Below, one piece after another: positions 35,795-44,958 of a DNA stretch of 63,582 nucleotides. The stretch's first letter is position 1, and every line of letters begins with the position of its first letter. The notes below the pieces were generated by a model that did not search any database, was not told the origin of the DNA, and was given only the letters and a program-made list of their open reading frames with translations. The stretch lies in the NCBI GenBank assembly GCA_003034855.1, contig PZKD01000056.1, positions 1 through 63,582 on the forward strand. The letters run 5' to 3'. Source of the DNA: an archaeon SCG-AAA382B04 (lineage in GTDB: Archaea; Halobacteriota; Methanonatronarchaeia; Methanonatronarchaeales; Methanonatronarchaeaceae). A program made the position numbers and the translations under genes.

Positions 35795-36472
35795 TTAATC
35801 TTCTATGATTGTTCCTTGGTGTTTGTTTTCTAGCACAGCTTTCTTAATAGCTTCAGGGTCTTTTCCATTCATCACTACAGTGGGTATTTTTGACCTTTCT
35901 ATTACTTTAGCTGCTAGTGGATCTACTACTGCCTTTGATCCTGCTTTTATTTCAGTTTCCATGACAATTTTAACTAGTTTTGTGGGACTCAATTTGTCAA
36001 TCTTTTTGGCGTCTCCATTTAAATTGGGATCTTTGTCGTAAACTCCGTTTACAGAAGTTGCAAAGATTATTTGATCAGCTTGTACATATTCTGCTAAAAT
36101 TGCTGCAACAGCATCTGTTGATTGTCCAGGTATAACTCCACCCATTACTATTATTTTGTCTAAAGCCATTGCGTTTTCTGCTTCTTTGTAACTCTTAGGT
36201 GGGTCTGGGTAAGCCTCGCTTTTAAGAGCTGATATTAACAATCTTGCATTTAATCTTGTTACATCTATCCCTATTTTGTCACAGACCGCTTCGTTAACTC
36301 CTAGTTCCCTTGCTACTCCTATGTATTCTCTAGCTTTAACTCCTCCACCTGTCACTATAAAAAGTTGTTCTTGTTTTGCAATTTCTCTAAGAGAATTGGC
36401 ATATTCTTCGAAATTTTCTTTTTCTAACGAAGGTGCTAAAACTGAGCCGCCGAGATTTATTACTGTAGTCAT
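35795..36472 (-). CDS. pyrH: UMP kinase (PyrH)
   Basis: This 225-aa archaeal amino-acid-kinase-fold enzyme phosphorylates UMP to UDP. Motifs are TTVINLGGSVLAP (about residues 2-14), FIVTGGGVKAREYI, DKIGIDVTRLNARLL, GGVIPGQSTDAVAA and ATSVNGVYDKDPN. I choose the ATG at 36472 (the track-length start is one Met earlier). It converges on the nuclease-like gene. Confidence 0.94.
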   Translation of the reverse strand: MTTVINLGGSVLAPSLEKENFEEYANSLREIAKQEQLFIVTGGGVKAREYIGVARELGVNEAVCDKIGIDVTRLNARLLISALKSEAYPDPPKSYKEAENAMALDKIIVMGGVIPGQSTDAVAAILAEYVQADQIIFATSVNGVYDKDPNLNGDAKKIDKLSPTKLVKIVMETEIKAGSKAVVDPLAAKVIERSKIPTVVMNGKDPEAIKKAVLENKHQGTIIED

Positions 36473-36537
36473 CAACCAGGTAATTATAATTAAATCATCT
36501 TAATATTTTTCTTTGAAAAAATTAGATAACTTGATTT

Positions 36538-36972
36538 TTATAAGAATTGTTTAATTTTATTTATAGCATTTTTTTTCTTCGCTGGATAAGCTTTAACTTT
36601 AAACCTTAAAACCACAAAATCTCCACTAGAGGTAGGTTCTAGTTGTTTTTTATAGGCCTTCTGTTTATCAAATCTCAAGTAAAAACTACATTCCTCATTT
36701 ATTCTATCTGGAATTTCTTTTTTAATTTCCCTATACCTAGTAGTGGTGAGATTGTTCTTTAAAAAATCCACCAATAACCTAATTTCTCTACTCTTTTCGA
36801 TCTTAGATTTGAGTAAAAAATATTTGTTCCCAAAATTACCTTCTATTTCCTCTGTTTCTATCTCGTTGTCTTTAGGTAAGAAAAAAGAAAGTGCTTTTTT
36901 AACTCTTTTTAGTTTTTCAGTCGAGTAACAAAATGTTCTTAGCCTAATATAATGAACCGGTGCTTGGCTCAC
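36538..36972 (-). CDS. COG1325 RNA-binding protein (exosome-associated type)
   Basis: This 144-aa protein matches the archaeal DUF54/COG1325 family found near exosome and L15e genes: [35 protein letters not shown], and [17 protein letters not shown] with [11 protein letters not shown]. It is probably an RNA-binding protein with a conserved SBDS/L5-like alpha-beta fold. Its start overlaps the rpl15e stop by 4 bp. Confidence 0.82.
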   Translation of the reverse strand: MSQAPVHYIRLRTFCYSTEKLKRVKKALSFFLPKDNEIETEEIEGNFGNKYFLLKSKIEKSREIRLLVDFLKNNLTTTRYREIKKEIPDRINEECSFYLRFDKQKAYKKQLEPTSSGDFVVLRFKVKAYPAKKKNAINKIKQFL

Positions 36973-37556
36973 TTGCCCTTGCCCTCATTTGCTCTTATAC
37001 TTGGGCGTGTTTTTTCTGCTCCTTTTCCTTTATTCTTTAGGCCTCTACCTTCCTGACCTGTTGGTGTTAGTCCTTTCAGAGCTCTGTTTTCGTATTTGTC
37101 TTTACATATCCAGTTTATATCTTCATCATTCTGTATTGCCGGATGATTTGGATCCACTAATATTACTTCAAACCACTTGAATCTTCCATCCTCGCCAACC
37201 CAGTAACTATCTAAAACTCTAAGATTTGGATATTTCTTTGTTGTTCTTTCTTCAGCAATTCTTTTCCTACTTTTGCCTGGAGTGATTTTTCTAACTCCCA
37301 TCTTGCTGGGCACTCTCGCTTTTTTGAATCGTGGTTTTCTCCTATTTCCTCGTCTTATCTTTGTCCTAGCTAATATGAATCCTTGTTTAGCTTTGTATCC
37401 TAGTGACCTAGCTTTATCTAGTCTTGTTGGATTTTCTATTCTTTTGACTGTGGGTTCATCTCTCCATTTTTTTAATCTCTTCCACATAAGCTCTTCTGTA
37501 TACCCTTCTTTTGGGTTTTTCCACGCATCCTGTATAAATGAATACATTGATTTCAT
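36969..37556 (-). CDS. rpl15e: 50S ribosomal protein L15e
   Basis: This is a basic ribosomal protein of about 195 aa. The start at 37556 ([18 protein letters not shown]) fits the family N-terminus and has GGTG upstream; the longer frame to 37613 is unlikely. Conserved stretches are [20 protein letters not shown] and [20 protein letters not shown], with a basic [17 protein letters not shown] tail. A miniature transposable element lies 90 bp upstream, facing the same way, so it may affect expression. Confidence 0.95.
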   Translation of the reverse strand: MKSMYSFIQDAWKNPKEGYTEELMWKRLKKWRDEPTVKRIENPTRLDKARSLGYKAKQGFILARTKIRRGNRRKPRFKKARVPSKMGVRKITPGKSRKRIAEERTTKKYPNLRVLDSYWVGEDGRFKWFEVILVDPNHPAIQNDEDINWICKDKYENRALKGLTPTGQEGRGLKNKGKGAEKTRPSIRANEGKGK

Positions 37557-37646
37557 TTTCAAACACCAGAAAAGAACATTATTTTTAGGTTCTTTATTCT
37601 TATTAATTTTCATAAACTTAAATTATTTGAAGAAAACCCCTAGTGA

Positions 37647-38054
37647 CTTCCTCCCACTACCGTTCCTACGCTGACGCTTTGGAGCGGAAAGGGGTTCCAG
37701 AGTTCTAGGTCTTCACTATCCTACTGCCGTCATACATCTCAGTCCGAGCAGGCTTATCTGAAAGCTTTTACAGAAGGTTCCTGCTTCGACCACAGGGACT
37801 TGCACTACAAACGAAAGGACTCCACACCAATGGTGGGCTTTCGGGTGCTACTACTACAGCAGCACAGAGGCCCCCAGTGCCCCACCTCTCGTCTCCTACA
37901 TGGAGACTCAAACAGGTATATACAGGCGTAACTTCAGCCGCACCCCTACCTACACCTAATATTTAGGCAGATAAGCTTATAAATCCGCCGATTCACCCCC
38001 TCCCCCCTACTTCACTCACGAAGAAAGGGACTTCTCAGCAATGGAGTTAAAAAA
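37647..38054 (-). mobile_element. Miniature IS200/IS605-derived element, copy B
   Basis: It is almost identical to 13912-14320; I count only a handful of differences, such as cattatcc/cactatcc and ctaataggtggg/ccaatggtggg. It has the same left end abutting TTTAAC, the internal TATA box (37976-37983), the tnpB-tail sequence and the right end. Flanks differ from copy A, which shows separate insertions. It fills the gap between ychF and rpl15e; nothing else is seen in 37557-38082. Confidence 0.8.
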
Positions 38055-38082
38055 ACAATTCTTTATTAAATAAAATCTTGAA

Positions 38083-39264
38083 TTAGTTCGATGTAATTAT
38101 TTTAATTATATCTCCATTTTCTAGTTGGTGATCATTAGATATCCTCATTCCTGTTTTTGCATTTATTGCATGTAAAAAGTTGTTCCCTATATCTGAATGA
38201 ACTTTGTAGGCTAAGTCTTCTGGAGTAGATCCTTTCTTTAATAAGTAGGCGTCTGGTAGAACTTCTCCTTGTTTATTTGTATAATTGTTTTCGTTTTCTA
38301 CTGGGTAAACAACTATTTTATTTAATAACTCCCTTATTGATTTCTCTAAGCATTCTTGTACTCCAGTTGATCCATATTTATCCAAGATTTTGGTTTTGAT
38401 TCTTTTAAGGCCTTTTTTTTGTTTTTTATTTAGCTTTTTAGGTTTTTTTATCTGAAAATCATCTTCTCCAGGGACATAGTCAATTATTTCTTTTTTGTCC
38501 ATGTTTTTTAGAACTAATTCTGCTTGTGCAGATGTTGGAACTGAGAGCTTATCTATCTCTTCTAGTTTTTTTATATCTGCTTGATCTGCTACGTCTGCCT
38601 TGTTTAGTGACAACATAGTTGGTTTTGTAATTTCCACGATTTCTTTGGAAAACTTCTTTAATTGTGTTTTTTTCCATTTTTCTGGGTTTTTTTGAATTTG
38701 TTTTATTGCTTTGTTTATATCTGGCTTTTTTACCCCTACTCCTGTAAGTGCATCTGTCAAGGCGTCTGTTGTGTTTTGTCTGTCAGCCTCTATGTTTCTC
38801 TTCATTGATCCCCATTTTTTTTCTAACATTCCATAGATCCACATTTGGATTTCTTTTTCTAAGAATTCTACATCTTTTTTGGGATTGTGCTCTCCTTTTT
38901 CCAATGGCTCTCCTTCTAGATTTGTTTTACCTGAAGAATCTATTACATGTATCAAAGAACTCGCTTGTCTAAGTTGGTCTAAAAACTCATTTCCCAGTCC
39001 TTTTCCCTTGTAAGCATCTGGAACTAGTCCTGCAACATCAATTATCTCAATAGGAACAAATCTAGTTCCTTCGATACATGCAGAGTTGCCTGGATCACAT
39101 TTTACACCTAGTTCTGTATGGGGACATTTGTCTCTAATGTAGGCTATTCCTTTGTTTGATCCGATTGTAGTGAATGGATAGTTTGCTATTTCCACATCAC
39201 TATGGGTTGCTGCTGAAAAGAAGGTTGATTTACCTGCATTAGGTTTTCCTACTAAGCCAATCAT
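38083..39264 (-). CDS. YchF/OBG-like GTPase with TGS domain
   Basis: This 393-aa protein has G1 GLVGKPNAGKST at the N-terminus, G3 DVAGLVP and G4 NKAD (LSLNKADVAD), followed by a helical insertion and a C-terminal TGS domain (ILPDAYLLKKGSTPEDLAYKVH, then NGDIIKI). It is an Obg/DRG-type GTPase that binds ribosomes or RNA. It is the last gene of the minus-strand run from 42.5 kb and is downstream of the DUF2095 gene by 17 bp. Confidence 0.93.
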   Translation of the reverse strand: MIGLVGKPNAGKSTFFSAATHSDVEIANYPFTTIGSNKGIAYIRDKCPHTELGVKCDPGNSACIEGTRFVPIEIIDVAGLVPDAYKGKGLGNEFLDQLRQASSLIHVIDSSGKTNLEGEPLEKGEHNPKKDVEFLEKEIQMWIYGMLEKKWGSMKRNIEADRQNTTDALTDALTGVGVKKPDINKAIKQIQKNPEKWKKTQLKKFSKEIVEITKPTMLSLNKADVADQADIKKLEEIDKLSVPTSAQAELVLKNMDKKEIIDYVPGEDDFQIKKPKKLNKKQKKGLKRIKTKILDKYGSTGVQECLEKSIRELLNKIVVYPVENENNYTNKQGEVLPDAYLLKKGSTPEDLAYKVHSDIGNNFLHAINAKTGMRISNDHQLENGDIIKIITSN

Positions 39265-39281
39265 CTTAGAACCTTTAAAAA

Positions 39282-39620
39282 TTAGTAATCTAAGCCATTT
39301 TTTTCTATTTCGCCTTTTTCTCTTTTTTCTCCGAAGGATCTTACTCCTTTCTTTTTTATTTGTTCTTTCATTTTTTTGGCTAATTGAGGGTCGATTTCGT
39401 CTCTTTTCTCAAAATACTCTATTATTTTCTTGGCTTCCTCATCAGTTTTGCATCCTAATAAATGGTCTACAACTGAAGGAAACCTTGTTTTGTGTATGTC
39501 AATTTCTTCTTCATCTTTTTTGGTTTCTTTAGCTTTTATTTCATCGATTGAGAGAGATGGTGAATTTTCGAGTTCTTCAAAAAGATTTGGACATTTTTCT
39601 TTGAGTTCTTCAATCTTCAT
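39282..39620 (-). CDS. DUF2095 family protein
   Basis: This 112-aa acidic archaeal protein begins MKIEELKEKCPNLFEELENS, followed by a charged linker, RFPSVVDHLLGCKTDEEAKKII and a basic C-terminus. The pattern matches DUF2095, an archaeal family without known function, often beside ychF. It overlaps the end of the bactofilin-like gene by 11 bp. Confidence 0.75.
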   Translation of the reverse strand: MKIEELKEKCPNLFEELENSPSLSIDEIKAKETKKDEEEIDIHKTRFPSVVDHLLGCKTDEEAKKIIEYFEKRDEIDPQLAKKMKEQIKKKGVRSFGEKREKGEIEKNGLDY

Positions 39621-40506
39621 CTTGGCTTAACCTCTTTTTTTCTATTTTTTGTTTAATCTCTCCTTCTTCTAGTTCTTCATCTAATTCTACTTCTTCCTTA
39701 GGAAATATACTAACTTCTCCAGCCTCTATCTTACCATTTACATGAGCATCTTTGTGAAGGTGGACTTTATCAGCTTTTATGTCACCTAATACGTTTGAAT
39801 TTTCTTCGATAGTTACCTTATCAGGGGAGTGTATGTCTCCATGGATTATAGAATCTTCTTTTACTTCCACATCTTTTCTTGCTTTTATTCCTCCAAAAAA
39901 TGTTGTTTCTTTATCGATTACCACTTCATCTCCTCTTAGATTACCTACAAATCTACAATGTTCTCCTACGAAAACATTGCCAGGGGATTTTATTTCAGAA
40001 TCAAATTGTATTTGTTTTGGCACCATTAGTACTTGGTCAGATAGTTCTTCTTCTGTTAGGTCTTCAAGAATCTGTTCTATTTCCTCTGTTTCTTGTCTCC
40101 TAATCAATTCTGAGAGTAATAATAAAAAATACAAATAGAGTGGGATAGGGTTGTTAATTGTTATCCAACCATTTGCTTCGAAGCTCTTTTCGATCTCTAC
40201 ATCATTTCCAATCTCTAAGTTACCATCAACCAACAATTCTCCATTTATTTTTGATCTTTCTCCAATGTATGCATCTTCCCCTACTTCTAAGTCTCCATCA
40301 ATAAACCCCCAAAGACCAATAGAAACGTCTTCTGTTGCTTCAACATTTCCATTTATTTTTACTCGTTCTCCTGCATTTATGGATCCTTTTGTTTTTAATC
40401 CGTAGTTTATCTCAGAATGGCTTCCTATTACGATATCATAATCTGTTACGATTAACCTTTCTTCTATGTTTGTATTTGGAGGTATATGTAGAGAAGTTTC
40501 TTCCAT
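39610..40506 (-). CDS. Bactofilin/polymer-forming-type beta-helix protein
   Basis: This 298-aa protein is built of repeating six-residue-type turns: DYDIVIGSHSEINYGLKTKG, GDLEVGEDAYIGERSKING, then after a helical insert (about residues 128-160) KSPGNVFVGEHCRFVGNLRG and HGDIHSPDKVTIEENSNVLG. This is the right-handed beta-helix pattern of polymer-forming cytoskeletal proteins (DUF583). It may scaffold the envelope. The two beta-helix halves split by a hydrophobic helix (YLYFLLLLSELIRR) are notable. It is 3 bp after apgM. Confidence 0.75.
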   Translation of the reverse strand: MEETSLHIPPNTNIEERLIVTDYDIVIGSHSEINYGLKTKGSINAGERVKINGNVEATEDVSIGLWGFIDGDLEVGEDAYIGERSKINGELLVDGNLEIGNDVEIEKSFEANGWITINNPIPLYLYFLLLLSELIRRQETEEIEQILEDLTEEELSDQVLMVPKQIQFDSEIKSPGNVFVGEHCRFVGNLRGDEVVIDKETTFFGGIKARKDVEVKEDSIIHGDIHSPDKVTIEENSNVLGDIKADKVHLHKDAHVNGKIEAGEVSIFPKEEVELDEELEEGEIKQKIEKKRLSQDED

Positions 40507-40509
40507 ATA

Positions 40510-41721
40510 TTAGGCTCCAAATTTGTGTGTTTTATTGATTAAGTCAAGGGAGATGGGGAAGAGATTTTTTCCTTTAATTCGACAGAGACCTCCTTGATAG
40601 GTGTTTTCATCAAAGCTCTTAACTTCATCAGTTCTTGTTCCTTCACCCATTATTGAGAGAGGGACTGGGTCAGCGGAGTGATCTTTTATTGATATTGGAG
40701 TTGAATGGTCTGCTGTTAGTATTGTTAGAAAACGATTGTTGATTGATTCAAGGACATTTCCTATGGCAGAATCCACTTTATTTTCAAGAAAGTCAATTTT
40801 TTTCTTGTAATCTCCGTCGTGACTAACTTCGTCTCCTCCTTTTATGTGTAATAACACGAAATCATTATTTTTTAGGGCTTTCTTTGTTGCTTTTGATTTA
40901 TTATTTAAGTTTGAATCATATCCACAAGTCGTTCCTTTTGGTTGAACTACATCTAATCCAATTATTTTACCAATACCTTGTATTAATCCCGTTGCTGAGA
41001 TTATTGTTCCTTTTAATCCATATTTTTTTTGAAAGTTCTGAACGTCAGGGGTTTTTCCTGCGCCTCGTAATAAGAGAGTGTTAGCAGGTAGTTTGTTTTG
41101 TTTTTTCCTTTTCTTGTTAGCAGGGTGGTTCTTTAAAACTCTTTCAGCTCTTTGTATGAATTTTTTTAAGATTCTAGCAGTTTTTTCCGCATCTTTTTCT
41201 AAGGGCTCCATCTTTTCTGGAGGTTTATTTGTCTCTTTTGGATCTGATCTTGTTATTTTATCTGATAATTCTTCTCCTCTTAAAACCAACGCTGCCCTAT
41301 GTGCAGTAGAATCCTTGAATATTATCTCTGTGCCTTCTATATTCTTTATATTGTTTTTTATTGATTTTGAAATCTCTTTTGTTTTTTTTATTCTATTTGC
41401 TCTTCTATCTATTATTTTATTATCTTTTTTGGTAGCATAGTTCACTCTAAAACATATATCGTTTTCTTTTATATCTATACCTGTTCCAGCAGCTTCGAAT
41501 GGGCCTCTGCCTCTGTAAGTTTCTTTGGGTTTATAGCCTAAGAGAGACAAATGAGCTGTATCAGAACCTGGACGGGTTCCTGGGGAAATTGGGTCCATAA
41601 TTCCATTTATTCCGTTTTTTGCTATCTTATCCAAGTTAGGAGTGTTTGCTTTTTCTAAGGGAGTTTTTTTACCTATTTTTTTGATTGGTCTATCCCCAAC
41701 TCCATCTAGAATTATCATCAA
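40510..41721 (-). CDS. apgM: Cofactor-independent phosphoglycerate mutase (ApgM)
   Basis: This 403-aa alkaline-phosphatase-superfamily enzyme interconverts 3- and 2-phosphoglycerate. Motifs are ILDGVGDRP (first metal site), PGTRPGSDTAHLSLLGY with the catalytic Ser, GRGPFEAAGTGI, LLHIKGGDEVSHDGD and LTADHSTPISIKDHSADPVP. The length is typical of archaeal aPGAM. Confidence 0.95.
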   Translation of the reverse strand: MMIILDGVGDRPIKKIGKKTPLEKANTPNLDKIAKNGINGIMDPISPGTRPGSDTAHLSLLGYKPKETYRGRGPFEAAGTGIDIKENDICFRVNYATKKDNKIIDRRANRIKKTKEISKSIKNNIKNIEGTEIIFKDSTAHRAALVLRGEELSDKITRSDPKETNKPPEKMEPLEKDAEKTARILKKFIQRAERVLKNHPANKKRKKQNKLPANTLLLRGAGKTPDVQNFQKKYGLKGTIISATGLIQGIGKIIGLDVVQPKGTTCGYDSNLNNKSKATKKALKNNDFVLLHIKGGDEVSHDGDYKKKIDFLENKVDSAIGNVLESINNRFLTILTADHSTPISIKDHSADPVPLSIMGEGTRTDEVKSFDENTYQGGLCRIKGKNLFPISLDLINKTHKFGA

Positions 41722-41729
41722 AATCTTGT

Positions 41730-42479
41730 TTAGACTAATAGTAAGAAACCTCCCAGTATCGCACCCATTGATGTTGCAATAAAGTTTACACCTTCATTGG
41801 TTAAATAATCCCTTTTTTCCATTGTTGCTCCCAAAAAGCTATCTAGATGGCATCCTATTACTCCTGCTATTAGTGCAATCACTACGGCATTTTGAAGAGA
41901 AAATAAGAAAAAGCTAACTACTCCTATTATTAATGCTCCTAAAACAGAAGAAAGTTCACCTAGTAATGATATACCTCCATCAGATCCTGGTTCAACTTTT
42001 TTCATATTTGTAATTAGTCTTGTGTGACTGTCGAGTGTCCCTATCTCACTTGCTAAAGTGTCTGATGCTGCAGTAGCTACAGAGCCTATATAACCTGCCT
42101 TTAGTAGTAATAATACCTGAGGTGAAGTGGTTTCTATAGATAATACACCATATGATGTTCCTAAACTTGTGTATAACCAATAGATTATAACTATCCCTAT
42201 TGGGACTATACCATTGGCTAAAACATTCCTCATCTTTCTTTCGCCATGTTCACCTTCTAGAAGTCCCCTTTGCTTTTTTTCATTATAACCTATTTTTGTG
42301 AATGAAAAACCTATTATGACAAAAGTTAACAAAACAGTTAGCCATTTTAGTCCACCTAAGACGGCTACTACAGATCCTACGAGAAAAGAAGCTATTACTG
42401 CCTTCTTACTTAATATTTTTTTTTGAAATGCTAATACTGAAAGAGCTGCACAAATGCCTACGCCAGTAATCACGTTCAT
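41730..42479 (-). CDS. DUF92 family membrane protein
   Basis: This 249-aa protein has about six transmembrane helices. Conserved stretches are FTKIGYNEKKQRGLLEGEHG, RNVLANGIVPIGIVI, AATASDTLASEIGTLD and VEPGSDGGISLLGELSSVLG, and GCHLDSFLGATME. This matches DUF92/TIGR00297, whose plant relative VTE6 is a phytyl-phosphate kinase; the archaeal substrate (perhaps an isoprenoid) is unproven. It is 8 bp upstream of apgM in the same direction. Confidence 0.88.
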   Translation of the reverse strand: MNVITGVGICAALSVLAFQKKILSKKAVIASFLVGSVVAVLGGLKWLTVLLTFVIIGFSFTKIGYNEKKQRGLLEGEHGERKMRNVLANGIVPIGIVIIYWLYTSLGTSYGVLSIETTSPQVLLLLKAGYIGSVATAASDTLASEIGTLDSHTRLITNMKKVEPGSDGGISLLGELSSVLGALIIGVVSFFLFSLQNAVVIALIAGVIGCHLDSFLGATMEKRDYLTNEGVNFIATSMGAILGGFLLLV

Positions 42480-42523
42480 TATTACTTATTATTAAACTTG
42501 GATTCGGTATAAATTTCTTACTA

Positions 42524-43171
42524 TTATTTAGTTACTTCTATTTCTGTTTTATCCGCTACATCCTGAAATCCGTCTGGTACTTCTTCCACATCAGATGGTT
42601 CGTTTATTACTTCACTTTTCCTTATCTCTACTCTACGCAATGGATAGATTGATTTTGCTTCTTTATAGATCTCTGATGCTAATTCACCTAATACGAGGTT
42701 TTCTGAAAATTGTTTGAATTTTTCTTGTTTCGCCTTTTCTTTTATTACTTCTTCACCTTTTAATCTTAGACTATTTTTTTGTGAAGATTTTCCTCTTTTT
42801 ACAGTGAAAATTACTGGTTTTACTCTCATTTTGTATCCATCTTTGGTTAAAACATCTACGGTGATGTCTAATTTGTTTGTTCTTCTTCTAACTAAGCTAT
42901 CGACATAGTCGCTTGTTAATTCGTGTCCTATGAATTGTGTTTTTGCTTGTTCTCCTGAAATCTCTTTTATCTTGAAATATACCTTAGTGTTATTTTTGGA
43001 AAAGTCTCCTGTTAGGTCACCAACTGTGGTTTCTATGATCCTGCCTATTACTTTTTCAGGATCTTCTGCTGGTGTCTCTCCTATTTTGTCTTCACCGAAA
43101 ATCTCAGGTGCTATAACTTCATACCATTTTTTTGCTTGCCATCCAAATGATTTTCCAGATTTTCGTGACAT
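42524..43171 (-). CDS. rps3ae: 30S ribosomal protein S3Ae
   Basis: This 215-aa protein has WQAKKWYEVIAPEIFG near the N-terminus, ISGEQAKTQFIGHELTSDYV in the middle and the C-terminal EIYKEAKSIYPLRRVEIRKSEV. It is full length, with an acidic C-terminal tail. The start is 3 bp after the serS stop. Confidence 0.96.
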   Translation of the reverse strand: MSRKSGKSFGWQAKKWYEVIAPEIFGEDKIGETPAEDPEKVIGRIIETTVGDLTGDFSKNNTKVYFKIKEISGEQAKTQFIGHELTSDYVDSLVRRRTNKLDITVDVLTKDGYKMRVKPVIFTVKRGKSSQKNSLRLKGEEVIKEKAKQEKFKQFSENLVLGELASEIYKEAKSIYPLRRVEIRKSEVINEPSDVEEVPDGFQDVADKTEIEVTK

Positions 43172-43174
43172 AAA

Positions 43175-44752
43175 TTAATCCTCCTTATTTTTTGGCCATT
43201 CTAATGTTTTTGGAACAAAGGGTAATAGAGTTGTTTTTTCTTTAATTTTTTTAGGCCAATTTTGAGCCTCAAATCCATTATAAGCTAGGAATGCTAATAC
43301 CCATCTATTGACTCCAAGGCCGGCACAACCTGTCCAAATAGGTTCTTCAAATCCTGCTCTTATTGAGAAACCTTTAACAAAATGGGTTCCATGTAAGTTA
43401 ACGCTTCCGATGCTTAAATTTTCCCCATTGTGGGGCATTTTAACTTGAATTTCATATTTGGGTATGTCTGGATATTCAACTTCGTCCATTTCACCTTTTC
43501 TTCCTTCTAGATAGAAGGGATCATCCCCCACTTTAATTTTCCATTCTACTTTTAAATAGTCGTCTAGGACTTTTTTGTATGCTTCTAGTATTTCTTCAGT
43601 TACTGTTTTAACTTGTTTTGCTTTCCCTATCCAAACTAGCTCTATTCTTTGAAACTCGTTTACTCTGTCAAGTCCTTTGGAGCCTCCTCCTTCCCATCTA
43701 TATGTAAAACCTGATTTGTCGAATAATTTTATTGGTAGGTTGTCTTCATCCATCATTTCATGAGAAAATAATTGATAAAATGGTTCGCATTGGGCAGGAG
43801 CGAGTACATATCCTGGATCTTTTAATCCATCTTTCAATAGGTCCATTGGGATTTCTTCTTTTATCTTATGTTCTTTTTTGAATAAGTCATATACATTTGT
43901 TCCTCTTTTTGGTGAACAAGAATAATACATTCCTTCAGGAAGCCCCTCAAGGTATTTCATTTTGTTCATGATTTCCAGTGGTATCAGTTTTGGAAACATA
44001 CTTTCTTGGAAATCTATTTTTTGTGGAATCTCTTTAGTGGCAACATCCATAAGAGCTCTTAGAAGCTTTGTATAGGGTGGTAGGTATGTCCATTGTCCTT
44101 TTCCTGGGAATTTTTTTACCCAACCTTTTTCTTGTGCTATTTTGGTTGGATCTTCTTTTATTAGCGGTTTTTTGTCTTTACTCGATGATATTACTGTTCC
44201 TGGTTCAATCTTAGTTACTTTATCTACTAATTCTTCTTCACCTTCAACAACTTCATCTACTAAGCTAATTAATCGATCTACTACGCCTCTTCTGAAATCT
44301 GATTCTTTTAAAGATTTTGTTTTTAAAATTAGGTTATTTTTATCTCTTTCAATTGTATCTATTTCTCTTAGTTCTTCTAATTCTTTTTTTATTTCTTTAA
44401 AGTTATTTTTTTCTAATCTGTCTTTAAGGATTATGGTATAATCTATGTCCTTTATCCCTCTAACCCCTATGTGGTGTTTGGGGCCTATCTCATTAGATAG
44501 AGGGTTAATCAGTCTTATGATTGCTTCGTGGGCTCGAACGTATTTGTTTCCTATTATCTCTAATGAGATTTTGTCATTTTTTAAGTCGTATTCTTCGATA
44601 TGAGCTCCTTTATCAGTTGGAGCACCCTTATTTAATATTGAGTTGTTTGATTCCTCTATGAAATTTTTTAAATCTTTATTAACTTCTTTATTTTCTTCTA
44701 TATCTTCACTAAGTTGTAATGAGGCTTTAAGTATAAATTCTACTTCTCCCAT
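43175..44752 (-). CDS. serS: Seryl-tRNA synthetase, methanogen type
   Basis: This 525-aa class II synthetase is of the rare methanogen-type SerRS. The N-terminal tRNA-binding domain has ILKASLQLSEDIEE and NKGAPTDKGAHIEEYDL. The catalytic core shows the three zinc ligands of this type: Cys in APAQCEPFYQLF, Glu in TYRWEGGGSKG and Cys in WTGCAGLGVNRWVL. Related methanogen enzymes match across the whole length, so Sep-tRNA synthetase is excluded. It is a strong lineage marker. Confidence 0.94.
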   Translation of the reverse strand: MGEVEFILKASLQLSEDIEENKEVNKDLKNFIEESNNSILNKGAPTDKGAHIEEYDLKNDKISLEIIGNKYVRAHEAIIRLINPLSNEIGPKHHIGVRGIKDIDYTIILKDRLEKNNFKEIKKELEELREIDTIERDKNNLILKTKSLKESDFRRGVVDRLISLVDEVVEGEEELVDKVTKIEPGTVISSSKDKKPLIKEDPTKIAQEKGWVKKFPGKGQWTYLPPYTKLLRALMDVATKEIPQKIDFQESMFPKLIPLEIMNKMKYLEGLPEGMYYSCSPKRGTNVYDLFKKEHKIKEEIPMDLLKDGLKDPGYVLAPAQCEPFYQLFSHEMMDEDNLPIKLFDKSGFTYRWEGGGSKGLDRVNEFQRIELVWIGKAKQVKTVTEEILEAYKKVLDDYLKVEWKIKVGDDPFYLEGRKGEMDEVEYPDIPKYEIQVKMPHNGENLSIGSVNLHGTHFVKGFSIRAGFEEPIWTGCAGLGVNRWVLAFLAYNGFEAQNWPKKIKEKTTLLPFVPKTLEWPKNKED

Positions 44753-44958
44753 TCTTCAAAAACCTCCTTTGATATATCTATACATTTAATTAAGTCATCT
44801 AAACTTATAATTGTCTGTTTAATATCCTGGAATTCAAATTCTGTTACTAAAATACCTTTTCTTACATAACTTTTTATGTTTTCCAAATTATCTGGCTCAA
44901 TTGAGTCTAGGGTTTTCTGAGGATGCTCTATCTTTATCTCCATTTTTCCTTTTATCAC
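44740..44958 (-). CDS. pcc1: KEOPS subunit Pcc1
   Basis: This 72-aa protein (MEIKIEHPQKTLDSIEPDN, then IKQTIISLDDLIKCIDIS) fits the small dimeric Pcc1 that scaffolds the KEOPS complex for tRNA t6A37 synthesis. It overlaps serS by 13 bp and the DHH nuclease gene by 4 bp. Kae1 and Bud32 lie 3 kb away in the same cluster. Short length makes the call moderate; ATG at 44943 is an alternative start. Confidence 0.8.
   Translation of the reverse strand: MIKGKMEIKIEHPQKTLDSIEPDNLENIKSYVRKGILVTEFEFQDIKQTIISLDDLIKCIDISKEVFEEWEK

Noticed and set aside
37557..37613. Longer N-terminus of L15e
   Set aside because: Family members begin at MxSMYS; the extra 19 residues are not family-like, and GGTG lies before 37556.
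43175..44752. O-phosphoseryl-tRNA synthetase
   Set aside because: The N-terminal domain and the Cys/Glu/Cys zinc ligands match methanogen-type SerRS.
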